A stretch of 64,000 nt of DNA from Whitmania pigra (Eukaryota; Annelida; Clitellata; Hirudinida; Haemopidae): positions 334,501-398,500 of the forward strand of contig JAJTWR010000254.1 of assembly GCA_021613335.1 (NCBI GenBank), read 5' to 3'. Under the pieces are notes generated by a model that was given only the letters and a program-made list of their open reading frames with translations, was not told the origin of the DNA and did not search any database. The position numbers and the translations under genes were made by a program. This document shows, piece after piece, positions 1 through 10,958 of the stretch (positions are counted from its first letter, which is position 1; each line of letters opens with the position of its first letter).

Positions 1-254
1 AACAGTCTAAACCTGCTGAGGAACCGGTGGAGTCGCATCTGAGCGTCTCCAAAGTCTTCCTCGGCAGATTAATTACAAAAATTGCTGAGCAGATGAATCA
101 GAGATTCCATGGAGGAAACAAAGAACAGTTCTTAGATGTCCTCTCCCACATCTGCGTGCTTACCTTCGACTGCATGCAGGAGGAGTCTGTAGCTGAAGAT
201 GTCCGCTCAGCAACGAAAGCAAGTCTGGCCGAAATCTCAGTCCACCATGGATAG
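1..254 (+). pseudogene. C-terminal piece of retrotransposon ORF1
   Basis: An open frame enters from the left edge and stops at the TAG at 252-254. It has no recognisable domain in the visible part, and the zinc knuckles usual for I-type ORF1 would lie upstream of the window. Its stop overlaps the likely start of ORF2: the ATG at 247 and the stop share the eight bases ATGGATAG. Such overlap suits translation of ORF2 by stop and reinitiation, which is known for other non-LTR elements. That it belongs to the element is inferred from position only. Confidence 0.55.
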
Positions 255-3200
255 TGCTCTAAACATTATCCAATGGAACTGCCAGGGGATCCGACAGAAA
301 ACCGGTGAACTCGTTTCCTTTCTGAACTCTTTGGAAAAATTGCCTGATGTTATATTGCTCCAAGAGACATTTCTTAAAAGCAAACATAATTTCAGAATTC
401 AAGGATACCAGATAGAGCGGTTCGATCGTACGGACGAGGTCTCCAGAGGCGGCATCCTCACATGCGTCAGGGATGGGATGTCATACAGTTCCGTCATCAC
501 ATCTCATGACCCCCAGTGCCTCTCGATTACCATAATCGCGAAGACCAGGAGGATCAAGATTGTAAACTTCTACGCTCCTCCCGGAAAACCTTTTTCGAAG
601 GAGCAGCTGGAGAAAATCTTAATCCACCAGGATGCTATAATCTGCGGGGATATAAATGCATACTCCCCAGACTTCGGAGCTCGACACTCTGATGCCAGAG
701 GTAGGTCAGTTGAGGATTTAATCCAGGCTAACAATCTCGTCTTCTTAAACACAGGCGAGGGCACCCATCTCACAAGGAGCGGCAAGTCTACCCCGATAGA
801 CATCTCTCTGGCTTCTCCCAACCTTGCATGCAGATCATCGTGGAAGGTCCTGACAGAAAACCTAGGCAGCGACCACTTCGTCATTCAGATCACAGTTGAT
901 GCTCCACCACTACATGAGGCAATCAGTGTACCTCGCATCAACATGAGGAAAATCAACTGGAATCTGTACCAACTGACATGTCTAGCCACCCTAGGTCAGG
1001 ACCTCCCCACAGAAGATCTTGAGGAAAATGCATCCCTCATCTCTCAGGCCATTGTCCGAGCGGCGGAGGCTTGCTCTCCAAAGCCCACAAGCAGCCGCAG
1101 AAAACAATCCGTCCCTTACTGGAACGAGGACTGCAGAGCGGCAATCAGAGAAAGAAACCAGTTGAGAAACCGCTCCTAAAGATGAAGACAGTCGATGCAT
1201 TCACGGAATACAAGCGGGCGAAAGGGCGAGCTCAATGGGTTGTCAAGAAAGCCAAGAAAGACTGTTGGGAGAGATTCTGTGCCAGCTTCAACAGGTCAAC
1301 AAACCTGGGCACCCTCTGGAGAACCGTCAAGAGCATGAGCGGTCACTCTCAAGGAGCTCGCATCCCTCCGATCTCCTCTAGTGATGGATCCCCACTGGAT
1401 AACTTCAGCAAAGCGGAAATCTTTGCAAAAACCTTTGCTTACGCGAGCAGCAATGCAAATCTGTCCCCGCACTTCGCAAAGATCAAGCAGAATTTCTCTT
1501 TCGATCTCGATCCAGATGGCTGGGACAACTCTCCTCTGTCCCATCCCATAGAAACGGCTGAAGTAATGGATGCCCTCGGAAAATGTGGGAACTCGTCCCC
1601 AGGCCCCGACGGCATCCACTACGAAATGATTAGGAAACTCCCCCCACAGTGCTTCAAAAGCATTGTCTCCCTTTTCAACCAGTCCTGGTCGATAGGTCGT
1701 CTTCCCTCCTCTTGGAAGAAAGCGACGGTAATCCCCATCCCGAAGAAGGGAAAACCTCCTTCGGAACCGGCCTCCTACAGACCTATCTCTCTGACCTCCT
1801 CTCTCTGCAAGCTCCTTGAAAGGGGGTGATCGCAGCAAGGCTCAGATGGCACCTAGAGAGTTTCGATCTCATCAGCCGAAACCAAGCCGGTTTCAGAAAA
1901 GGAAGAGGATGCTCAGACCAACTGGTCCGAATAACGCAAGACATAGCTGCCTCTTCCACAAAGAGGCAGATGACCCTTGGAGTTTTTCTGGACTTGGAGA
2001 AAGCCTTTGATATGGTGTGGAGAGAAGGAATAGTCGCAAGGCTATCCAAACTAGGCATCAAAGGGAGGATGCTTCACTGGATAAACGACTTCTTACAAGA
2101 TCGAACCATGGAAGTCAGAGTCGGAGCGACTTTCTCCAACCCTCTCACCCTTGACAATGGCACACCCCAAGGCAGTGTCCTTAGCCCGCTGCTGTTCATT
2201 GTGATGCTCGACTGTCTGCCCCAGCCAGTGAACAAGATCAAGGTGTCTATGTACGCCGACGACATAGCCCTCTGGACGACTGGTAGCGATCTTTCCACCA
2301 TGAGGAACAGGATGCAACAGCACCTTAATCAAACAGAGAAGTTTCTTTCCAGTCATGGTTTTAAAATCTCTGTTAATAAATCATGTTCGGTTCTATTCAA
2401 CAGGAACAAGTCAAGGCTGGCCTCCTCCCGGACGACACTGCGCATAGCTGGGGAGGAACTCCCAATGACCCAATCCGCAATGTTTCTAGGAGTCACCCTG
2501 GACGACAAGTTGAGCTGGAACGCCCAACGGCCGCTGTTAAAAACAGATGCCGGAAGCGCCTCAACGTGATGAGAGCTGTCGCAGGAAAATCCTGGGGAGC
2601 CAGCAAGTCCCGCTTGATCCACCTGTACAGAGCCACCATTAGATCTGTGATGGATTACGGGAGTGAAGCCTTTGACCTCAGCTACACGCAGAACAAGAAG
2701 GTACATGACAGCATCCAATTCCAGGCTCTCAAGATCTGCTGTGGCAGCATGCCTGGGAGTGGAAATCTGTCGTTACAAGTTGAATGCGGTGAACTTCCAT
2801 TAGACCTTCGTCGAAAGAAGATCACTGCTAATCATGCTATCCGGTCACTGGCCACTCCTAATAACCCCATCAGGGAATGTTATTTTGCTCCTAATTTCAG
2901 GAATTCCAGCATCAAGGGCAAACTTCACTGGAAGATGAAGAAGAGCAATCGTCCATGCCCTTTTGAAACGGTATCAGGTCTCCTGCCTGACTACATTCAA
3001 AAGGACATCACAAGAGAACTGGATGCCGAAGTTCTCAGAGCACCATGGACACTGAAGAACCCCAACTTCGACACCTCCACCCTGGCAATAGCGGCCGACG
3101 ATCCCCTGAGGATGCTGGTCGCTAGGGAGAAGATCGAAGAAATCAGTGATTCCAGCCTGCTCTGCTACACGGACGCATCCAAGATGAAGGACAAGGCAGG

Positions 3201-4005
3201 GATAGGAATCTTCATCCCCAAGAAAGGAGTGGAGCTCAGTATCAGAGCTTCGCCCGACAGCAGCATCTCTGCAACGGAATTAGCAGCCATCGAGGACTGC
3301 CTGATGCTGCTAAAAACCTCCTACCAGGGGGAGGACAAGAACATTGTAATTTTAAGCGATTCTCTTAGTGCCATCCAGTGCCTAAGAAATCGAAACAATG
3401 CCTACCACGATCCTGAAATTCACAGAATTTTATCTTTGATTTCAGATTTCATGGAACAAGACCAGCAAGTCACTCTCGTCTGGGTACCAGCCCACGTGGG
3501 CATTCCAGGTAACGAGAAGGCCGACACTCTGGCGAAGCTTGCGACAACTCGAGGCCAGATAGATCGCCAAATCCCAGCATCTATCAATGACGCCAAAAGA
3601 TTCGTCGCCAGGAAGACCGAAGAGGACTGGCAGAGAAGGTGGGATTCCTTCACTGGCACTCACCATCATGAAGTCCAGAGACAGGCAACGACAAAGAGCA
3701 TCTTCCAATGCTCCTCCAGGAGGAAGGAGGTCCTCATCTCCAGACTCCGGCTTGGAAGATGTCATCTGAACCGCTACCTGTTCCAAATGAAGAGGCTCAA
3801 CAGCGGCAAATGCCAAACTTGTCCTCGGGTGGAGGAGTCCACTAGACATTTCCTCATGGAGTGCCCTAGTCAGGAACCCCTCAGGCGGAACATCAGGTCG
3901 AAGCTCAAGATACAGACACTGGACTTGAGAACTATGCTTAGCAATCACGCTAGCATAGATCTCATCTTCCGGTGGGTCCAAGAAAAGAAGAAAAACCTGA
4001 TTTGA
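247..4005 (+). pseudogene. Retrotransposon ORF2 polyprotein with three frameshifts
   Basis: The endonuclease begins at the ATG at 247, with motifs IIQWNCQG, LLQETF, GDINAYSP and GSDHF. The frame shifts near 1150-1180, again at the G run near 1826, and again near 2540. RT motifs are LDLEKAFDMVW, NGTPQGSVLSP and the catalytic MYADD. The last frame, to 4005, carries RNase H with the acidic residues in CYTDAS, ELAAIEDC, LSDSLSAIQC and GNEKADTLAK. It ends with a Cys-Cys-His-Cys motif (CQTCP...HFLMEC). ORF2 would copy the element by target-primed reverse transcription. As it stands the protein is broken, so this copy cannot move alone. Confidence 0.9.
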
Positions 4006-4143
4006 TGAAGACCTCTGACTGTACATAAACTCTGTACATAAGTATGTTGTGACATTGATTGATACTATTTACTTATTATACATGTGTGTATGTATTTATT
4101 TAGTTACTTATTATATATGTATGTATTTATTTATTTATTTATT

Positions 4144-4196
<53 letters not shown>

Positions 4197-4309
4197 GACT
4201 GGTTGCACCTCGATGTTCGTTGTTTCCTGTTGTTCTCCTCTGTTGTTGTCCCCGTCCTAATCATCTAGTTATGAAATGGACGTTAATAAATAACCAACCA
4301 ACCAAGCGC

Positions 4310-4500
4310 CCCCGACGCGTGTGCGTCAGCATGGCCTAACGGTTAAGGCTGCGCCTCTCACGATGGCAGCACGGGGTTCAAACCTCGCTGCGGGGGCACC
4401 GTCCCAATCATCTTGCTATGCAACGGACGCTAATAAAACGCTACTTTTGCGCCTCTGACGCTATGCATATGGCGCTATATAAATGAAGTTACAATTACAA
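4310..4500 (+). mobile_element. tRNA-derived SINE with LINE-like 3' hairpin
   Basis: The head has a pol III A box (TGGCCTAACGGTTAAGG) and B box (GGGTTCAAACC) in tRNA-like spacing. A body follows with a 28-nt GTCC...GGAC hairpin at 4401-4428 and TAATAAAA. The hairpin nearly matches the one at the 3' end of the upstream LINE (4254-4281) in length and sequence. The last 60 bases (GCTATGCATATGGCGCTATA and an ACAATT tail) recur in part at 27596-27642 and, inverted and degraded, near 48585-48640. It is not a tRNA gene, because the cloverleaf is not closed and a SINE body follows. Confidence 0.75.
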
Positions 4501-4520
4501 TCGATGCGTTATACTAAATG

Positions 4521-4644
4521 CCAAATTAAATCTGATCCTTTAAAGGACACAATAGAAAAACTACAGAAAAGGTGCGGTCATTTTTTCAATTTTTTAATTT
4601 TTACGTACTTCGTCAAAATGCCGCCCCACCTTGGTACGCCACTG
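4521..4644 (-). repeat. hAT-like terminal fragment beginning CAGTGGCGTA
   Basis: Read on the minus strand the segment begins CAGTGGCGTACCAAGG and runs through GGCGGCATTTTGA into an A/T tract and TTGTGTCC. The same order of blocks recurs on the plus strand at 43355-43490. The CAGTGGCGTA start resembles termini of hAT-type DNA transposons. I do not see the opposite terminus at either site, so these may be truncated non-autonomous copies. Confidence 0.5.
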
Positions 4645-4679
4645 ACTTAAATATGCACAAGAGTCTATGTAGGCAATTG

Positions 4680-4736
4680 TCTTATTTATTTATTTATTTG
4701 ATTATAGTCCTTTGCATAACTGAGATGATTTGGACA
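4680..4736 (-). mobile_element. 57-bp tail-only retroposon insert with target duplication
   Basis: On the minus strand this is only the LINE/SINE 3' hairpin (GTCC...GGAC; plus-strand 4707-4735) followed by TAATCAA and four ATAA repeats. It lies between two exact copies of TAGGCAATTG (4670-4679 and 4737-4746), a 10-bp target-site duplication. A very similar insert of the same length is at 45956-46012. Confidence 0.75.
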
Positions 4737-4746
4737 TAGGCAATTG

Positions 4747-5048
4747 CACATTGACAAATTAAACTATGTGCGCAACAAATTATGTTCGCAACTGTCATGT
4801 GAGCAACCGTCCTGTGAGCCGAGCGTGAGCTATAACCATTTGAGCAAAAGTCGGGGAACTCACGAAAATATGTGAGAAACAATTTTGTTATTAATTAAAA
4901 TAATTCACGCACATAAAAAATATAATTTTTATATAGGGTTTAGCACCAGCTATTTTTAGATGTAAAATAGATAGATAATCGTCGGAAGCAAACCGAAGGA
5001 CTGTTTCTCGTCTGTGGTTATTGTTATCGTCGGATTTCGAAGGTTAAA
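4747..5048. other. Non-coding, upstream of the ATP synthase epsilon gene
   Basis: AT-rich DNA between the tail-only insert and the first ATG of the epsilon gene. It should hold that gene's promoter and 5' leader. I see no clear TATA box or other defined element. Confidence 0.4.
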
Positions 5049-5752
5049 ATGGCTGCGTGGAGACAAGCTGGATTAAGGTCATTTATTGAGATTAATCAAT
5101 GTTAATCAAAACTTTCTTAAAGCAACGTCATTTGATGCCTTTATGGTTGGGTTAATGAGGACATTTTATAATTCAGCTACATTCATTTCTCTCGCATCTG
5201 TGCGAGAATTTTGAGGCGAAGTCTCAAGCCCGAGTTGCAAGCAGAAGCACTGAAAAGAGACGCAGGAATTATTAGAGCCGTCTACTGGAAAGATGGCAAG
5301 CCGATAAGTATGTTCAATAGCTATTGTGCAAGCTTTCAAACCCATAAAATGTACCCATGGAAATTTGTACCATAATTTAAAACAGTGTGATGTTTGACAC
5401 AAAATAAGGGAATTTTCTGTTGCCTTGTAAGCTATTTATAACAATCTATCCATCTTAATGTTGTTTAAACATGAACTTGTTAGTAGTGACAGTTTATTGA
5501 TTGAGCTTTGAAAATCTATTATCCAAATCTAGTATTCTCTAAAACATTTGTTCTTTGTTCTTCAATAAGGTATTTGTAATACAGTCTTACTTCTAAGTAT
5601 GACTTAGCATTCCAATTCAATGATATTTTGCTTTAAAATGCTCATTAAAATGGCAAATAACAATCACAAATTCTTAATTTAGAGAACTTTATTAAAAATT
5701 TGCAATATTTATTAACAATATAAATTGATATTTTTCAGGAGAAGCTTCATAA
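5049..5752 (+). CDS. ATP5F1E: ATP synthase subunit epsilon, mitochondrial
   Basis: Three exons join in phase: 5049-5077, 5177-5307 and 5739-5752, giving 57 residues. The protein starts MAAWRQAGLSYIHFSRIC, close to the conserved epsilon N-terminus WRQAGLSYIRYS, and continues with the basic segment LKPELQAEALKRDAG. It is the smallest central-stalk subunit of the F1 sector and helps hold the gamma/delta/epsilon foot in the inner mitochondrial membrane enzyme. Both introns are GT-AG (donors GTCATT and GTATGT). The last exon supplies only four residues and the stop. The family is normally 50-60 residues. A poly(A) signal lies at 5812. Confidence 0.9.
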
Positions 5753-5811
5753 AAGCCAGTTCATCAGCACTCTTAACCTTTGTCTCAAACCCAATAATTC
5801 TGGACTTTTGA

Positions 5812-5838
5812 AATAAACAATGTAGAAGCCAGTTTATT
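5812..5838. terminator. Facing poly(A) signals of two convergent genes
   Basis: AATAAA on the plus strand at 5812-5817 serves the epsilon gene. AATAAA on the minus strand (plus-strand TTTATT 5833-5838) serves GEMIN7. They face each other 15 bp apart, so with cleavage 10-30 nt downstream the two mature mRNAs would overlap at their 3' ends. Confidence 0.6.
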
Positions 5839-5858
5839 GTTATGTTGTCTTTGAAAAT

Positions 5859-6119
5859 TTAAGAAACACTGTTTTTGTCATAGAAAGTAGTAGAGATGAT
5901 ATCAGTAGTTCTGAGCAAGGCATGTTGTTGGACTCCAATGGGTGTCTGAAGTTGGTTGATGTGGAAGTGGAGGACATCAACGTCTGAGCCAAGGAAAGTC
6001 CCTTTGACCTCCTTCTTGTTGGACAAATGGAAATGTGCCTCCTTGCCCTGCATTTGTGTTATGAGTCTCAGAAATCTCTCTCTCAAAGCCGTTCGCTGCT
6101 GTTGTTCATTGAGGTTCAT
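5859..6119 (-). CDS. GEMIN7: Gem-associated protein 7 (SMN complex)
   Basis: A single-exon 86-residue protein. The segments FLGSDVDVLHFHINQLQTPI, GVQQHALLRTTDIIS and TFYDKN follow the conserved Sm-fold core of Gemin7, where the human protein has DLDVANFYVSQLQTPIGVQ and LRCSDIIS. Gemin7 pairs with Gemin6 in the SMN complex, which assembles Sm rings on spliceosomal snRNAs. It is shorter than the human protein (about 130 residues) because the variable N-terminus is reduced. The first ATG (6119) directly precedes NLNEQQQR, and there is no intron. It converges on the ATP synthase epsilon gene. Confidence 0.88.
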   Translation of the reverse strand: MNLNEQQQRTALRERFLRLITQMQGKEAHFHLSNKKEVKGTFLGSDVDVLHFHINQLQTPIGVQQHALLRTTDIISTTFYDKNSVS

Positions 6120-6852
6120 TGTACCTGTTTCTTATCTGCTAAGTGTATGCCTCGAAGGTAACCGCCCGGTTTTTAATCCGATTACCGCTACGGTCGTTTA
6201 CGACGGAGCAACTGATTCGAAAATAAAAGATACAAGATAGAGATAGGCCTAATATTTTCACAAAATTTTATTGCCCTCGGACAGGTCATGATGAGATGGG
6301 GGGTTAATGTAATTTTTTAGAGGATTAGTTTGGTACTATTAAATTTTCCGGATAGGTTCGTTCTTCGTAACAGTACATGTGAGCTAATATGAGTAATATT
6401 ATTAGCAAGAAACAGTTTGATGCACATGGGCGTAATTTTAGTTTTTGGAAAACAAAAATACCAAAATTAGTTAAATTTTTTTATTTATATGTTAATCTAA
6501 TGGCTTGCTAAATTCAAATGAAACCCGATCGAATGCTCAAATTGATAACATTAAAATGTTAATGTTAATGAAATTTGTGATTCTCTTAAACTAAAAATTA
6601 CTAAATCACATCTAAAAATTATTTATTGTACAACGCTAATTGATAAAGATAAAATTAAATTAAAACGTAAAAAATCCATTGATCGATTTGATGATCAACA
6701 AATTTTAAAAATCTTAAATTTGTATAATTTCAGTAAAATTAATTTGTGCTTGCGTTTTCTAATATATTGTCATTATAATATCATATTTTTATAATATCGC
6801 TGACGTCCGTGGTCATTTGTTTTGGACTGTCGTTGTTTTGTTACTTTGTAAA
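6120..6852. other. Divergent intergenic region, GEMIN7 / dynein LIC
   Basis: AT-rich spacer of about 0.7 kb between the start codons of two divergently transcribed genes, so it should hold both promoters. The segment at 6490-6720 is very A/T-rich. I see no coding exon, repeat end or clear motif in it. Confidence 0.4.
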
Positions 6853-9800
6853 ATGCCTGCAACTGATGAAAAGTATTCAAAGGGGAAGGAATCCTTTGAA
6901 AATTTTAATCCACATGAGAAAAATGAAGATAATTTATGGTAGCGAATTCTCATTTTTATGATGAGTAATCGATTAGTCATTATTACAAGATGGACAAATT
7001 GAAACTCTAAAATTAAGTTCTCTAATGTATTATGTTTTAGCAAACATGCTTTAAACTACAATTATTCAAATGCAATGCATCAATTTAATTATAATTAGCT
7101 GTTTCTGGCAGACATGAGTCTTATAACTTTGGCCTAACTTACTTAATTTTGTTGGGTTACTTGGATTAAAGATAATTAAATAGTTTTACATGCTTAAAGT
7201 TTGGGTATTAAGGTAAATTTCAAATATTTAATCTATATGCCAAACACTAAATGCATCAACACTCGTTTACAGTGTTTATCTCAATTAAGACATCTCTTTA
7301 AAAGTTACATAATAATATGTTTATTTGAAAAGATCATTGGTAGTGCTCAACCTTCTATATAGCTTTTACCGCATCCCAGAGGTTGCGAATATGGCACATA
7401 CTGTAATTCACAGGAATGCTACCTTCTGAGCCAGCTTGCATGCCAAGTTGTTCTATTTTTATTCTACAACTTGTCAGTAAAATCATTTGCACTTTAAGGG
7501 TGACCATCTTGGGAGAAGTACTTGCTAGCTCCCAAAACAAAGTTCCGGTGTCAAAGTCTCTCCTTGTATTGGGTGACAACGAGGCGGGTAAAACAAGCCT
7601 TATTGCAAAGGGTCAGGGTATTGATGACCCAAAGAAGGGTGCAGCTTTGGAGTACATGTACATTAATGTCAAAGATGAATATAATGAAGGTTTGCAAGTC
7701 ACAGTTATAGAATCAAAATTCTATATTATGAAATTTCTGAAATATTTAATGGCTGGTTCTAGATCAGACAAGACTTGGAGCATGGATTGTTGATGGCGAC
7801 CTCCACCATAGAGGTTTGCTGAAGTTTGCTTTGACTGAGCAAAACTTTGAGCACTCTGCTGTGCTGTTGGTCGCTTCCCTTGCAAAGCCCTGGGATATCT
7901 TGGACACCCTTCAGAAGTGGAGTGAAGTTCTTTCTACCCATGTCCAGAGACTCAAACTGGCACCAGAGTACAGGAAGGAGAGACAAGATGCAAGTAAGTT
8001 CACATAAATTATTCTGTGTTAACAGGATCAAAGGTAAATATAATGTTTGCTTTCATTAGTGTACAGACATTACCAAGAATATCAGGAACCTGAAGAAGGA
8101 AGCAATGGCCAACCAAGAAAGAGTCAAAGTGATTCATCTGAGGCTGTACTTCTCCCTCTTGGAGACAATGTGCTCACTGAAAATCTTGGAATTCCCGTTG
8201 TTGTTGTGTTGACAAAGGTCCATTGAAATGTTTATCTATCAAATGTTGATGTGAAGTATTCAAAACACAATTCTCTTGTTACAGAGTGATGCCATGAATG
8301 ATCTGGAGAAGAACAATGACTACCAACTGGAACACTGGGATTTCATCCAACAACATGTCAGAAAGTTCTGCCTCAAATGTTAGAATCAATTTATTTTTTT
8401 TGTTATTTATTTGGCTTTTTCAGTAATTATTAAACATATTTGTTTAAACAACTGTCATTGCTGTTGATTAATTGAAAGTTTTTTGAGATGAAGTTTGAAG
8501 TTAAACTGTTTTTTTGTTTATTTCTGAAATTTGAATATCAATGGAGCTGAATGTCTTTAATAATAAAGGAATCCTTGTATAGCATTGAATTAGTTAGGAA
8601 TAAATTATTTTTCAAGTAGTCACTTCATTGTCGTTCAATGTTTCAGATGGAGCGTCATTGTTCTACACTTCCGTGAAGGAAAACAAGAACTGCCCGTTGT
8701 TGTTCAAGTATCTGACACACATCATTTATGGATTTCCATTTGCAGAGCAAGCTTGTGTGGTGGAGAAAGATGCTGTCTTTATGTGAGTGTTTGCACAAAT
8801 TTTGTTAGAATCCATTTTTCTCATTTCTTCAACAGTCCAGCAGGTTGGGACAACGACAAGAAGGTTTCCATCCTGTACGAGGGTCTTGCGAGCATGAAAC
8901 ACACGGACAAGTTCAACGACATCATCAGACCGCCTCTTACTCGCAATGTTAGTTCATCCTAGTTGTTATATATTCGTCGTTTTAATTGAGTTTTAACAAA
9001 GTTTAAGCTATCCGAAAAAGTGTTTGCTATCCCGTCATTTTGATTGATTTCTAAATACTTTCGATCGTTTCCCTAATGCAGCCTGTTCAGAGGGAAGTGG
9101 AAATAATTGCCGACGAGGAGCAACTTTTCCTCATGAAGTTGCAAACTCAGCTGACCAAGCAGCCTGTTGATACTTCTACACAAAGAGTGAGTTCTTGAAG
9201 ACTTAATGAACCAGCTGAGCTTAGTTGATAGTTTACCTTTGTTGCTACATTTATGTTGCTTCTTGTGTTAGAGGTTATTTTTGGCTGGTTCATGATACAA
9301 ATTTCAGTTTTAAAAGTTCCTAATGCCTCGTTTAGAAATTATTTTAGAGAATGCATGCGCTTTAAAGGACATGATAGAATATCTTTTGCCAGTAATTCAA
9401 TATGAATTTCTTGCGTTAGTTCATTATTTAATTGATATTTTGCCCATGCATGCGACTCACTTGTTCATTCACTCGAATGACTTTCATGTGTCACTTTGGC
9501 AAATAATTTTTATTGACAAATAAATTGAATTCAATTGTGGTGGATGTTTATGATGTATCAATCTTTAGTAATAGAAACTTGAGAGGACTGGGATTTGAAC
9601 TTGCAGGGCCTTTAGTGAAAGCCTCAGCTGCTTACATACAAATCCTAGCCTGTTCTCAAGAATTTCTATCGTTTAAATTGTTGGATCAACCTAAGTGCAT
9701 GTTTGTGAGCAATTGTGTTGATCTTTTATTGGGTCGATAGGTGTCTTCCGGTCACTCGACTCCTTCCAGTGGACTCCTGCCAAACAAAGTTTCTCCGTCT

Positions 9801-10351
9801 CGGGCCTCGCCTTCGTCTATTGCTTCTCCTGCTGGTTTGCAGACCAAAAAGGTTTGTAGGAGCTGTATGGATACCAGGGAATGAGAGGGAACATCGTGTT
9901 GTCGATTGTCTCGCGCTCTATTGAATTGCATTATTGTTTTCTTTCTTTAGAATGAATTTGCACTTTCCTATTCTGCATGGTAGATAATTTGTAATATGAA
10001 AATGCTGGCTTGTTATGAAGCTAATTAATATCTGCATGTCTATCGTCCCTTGTTAAGTGCTTAACGATGTTGAAATTAATCGTTTACCTTTGCACAGCCC
10101 GAGGCGAGAGTGAGTTCTGCCACGAGCGACACGGGAGTCCTCGCAAACTTCTTCAACAGTTTGCTCAATAAGAAGACGACCACAGGTTTACAAGGAAATT
10201 CATTCGTGTCGAGTAGTTTCATTAACACTGTTCACAAATTTTTCACGTTCATGAGTGATCGGATTATTGAGGTGACGATGTTATTTCAGATCGTCAGGTC
10301 TCCATGGATACCAGTCAGAATGCAGCATCGCCGTCCGAGGGCAGTCCTTAA
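6853..10351 (+). CDS. DYNC1LI: Cytoplasmic dynein 1 light intermediate chain
   Basis: Eleven exons join in phase: 6853-6938, 7499-7689, 7763-7993, 8060-8217, 8285-8378, 8647-8782, 8836-8947, 9082-9186, 9741-9851, 10098-10185, 10290-10351, giving 457 residues. The Ras-like fold has a P-loop ([12 protein letters not shown]), then [27 protein letters not shown] and [18 protein letters not shown]. Next come [10 protein letters not shown] and [13 protein letters not shown]. The tail keeps the adaptor-binding helix [11 protein letters not shown]. The family links dynein heavy chain to cargo adaptors such as BICD and Hook. Vertebrates have two paralogues; this is the single protostome type. Exon 1 ends inside the NLW codon and resumes at 7499, so this start is well fixed. 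Confidence 0.93.
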
Positions 10352-10958
10352 GATGTCTTTTTTCGTAGAGGCCAAACATCATACCATTATTAGTGTCACC
10401 GGTTACGGGATTTGTTAGCGAGCTACTTTTTAAGAATTCCTGATCGAAGCCCTCTAGTCTGAAGCCAAAATCTCATTTTGTAAATAGGCCCGACTAAGAA
10501 TTCGGGACGAAAGTAATTGGCTCGAGGCATGCATTTGCTGCGTTGATAGTAACTTTTATCTCCACAGTTAATCTTACTTGTGTACGGTTATAGGTTGATT
10601 CTGTTTTATCTTTCGATTTAGCTTCGCTTTTAATCTCGAACCTTTCTCTGCACGTCCACATTGCCAACATCGATATTTTTGGTCGAAAAATTGTGCTGAT
10701 TATTTTAGAGATGATTGACGAATTTAATTCGTTTTATTTCTGCAAGTGATTTAATTGTGTGTTTGCATTTTTTTCTTTTTAAATGTGATGCATTTTTAGG
10801 ACACAAAAATGATAATTTATGATAATTCTAAATAATTGCTTGGCTCTGATGTGGAATGCTTTAATCCCAATTAAGAAAATAATTCACAGTTAAATAACAT
10901 TGGAGTTAAACAAAATGATGCTACTTGAATCGGAAGTTTTGAAATGGTAAACAGTTGG
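10352..10958. other. 3' flank shared by dynein LIC and FBXL7
   Basis: Between two convergent stop codons. It holds the 3' UTRs of both genes in AT-rich DNA. I see no further exon or repeat. Confidence 0.4.

Larger units (their letters stand above)
1..4310 (+). mobile_element. Non-LTR retrotransposon, I-like (endonuclease-RT-RNase H), cut by left window edge
   Basis: The order of domains is the tail of a first ORF, an apurinic-type endonuclease, reverse transcriptase, RNase H and a CCHC-like zinc motif. A 3' UTR follows with TATT repeats, a TA run and a run of about two dozen T, and the element ends in a GTCC...GGAC hairpin (4254-4281) plus TAATAAATAA and ACC repeats. Endonuclease plus RT plus RNase H in one ORF is typical of the I/R1/LOA/Tad group; I cannot place the clade further. 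Three frameshifts make this copy inactive. The 5' end lies outside the window. The adjoining SINE shares its 3' hairpin. Confidence 0.9.

Noticed and set aside
4328..4400. A functional tRNA gene
   Set aside because: A and B boxes are present, but I cannot close a proper acceptor stem, and a SINE body with a LINE-like hairpin follows.
9323..9924. Several plus-strand frames between dynein LIC exons
   Set aside because: They lie in an intron or read an exon in the wrong phase; the true exon 9741-9851 is in another frame.
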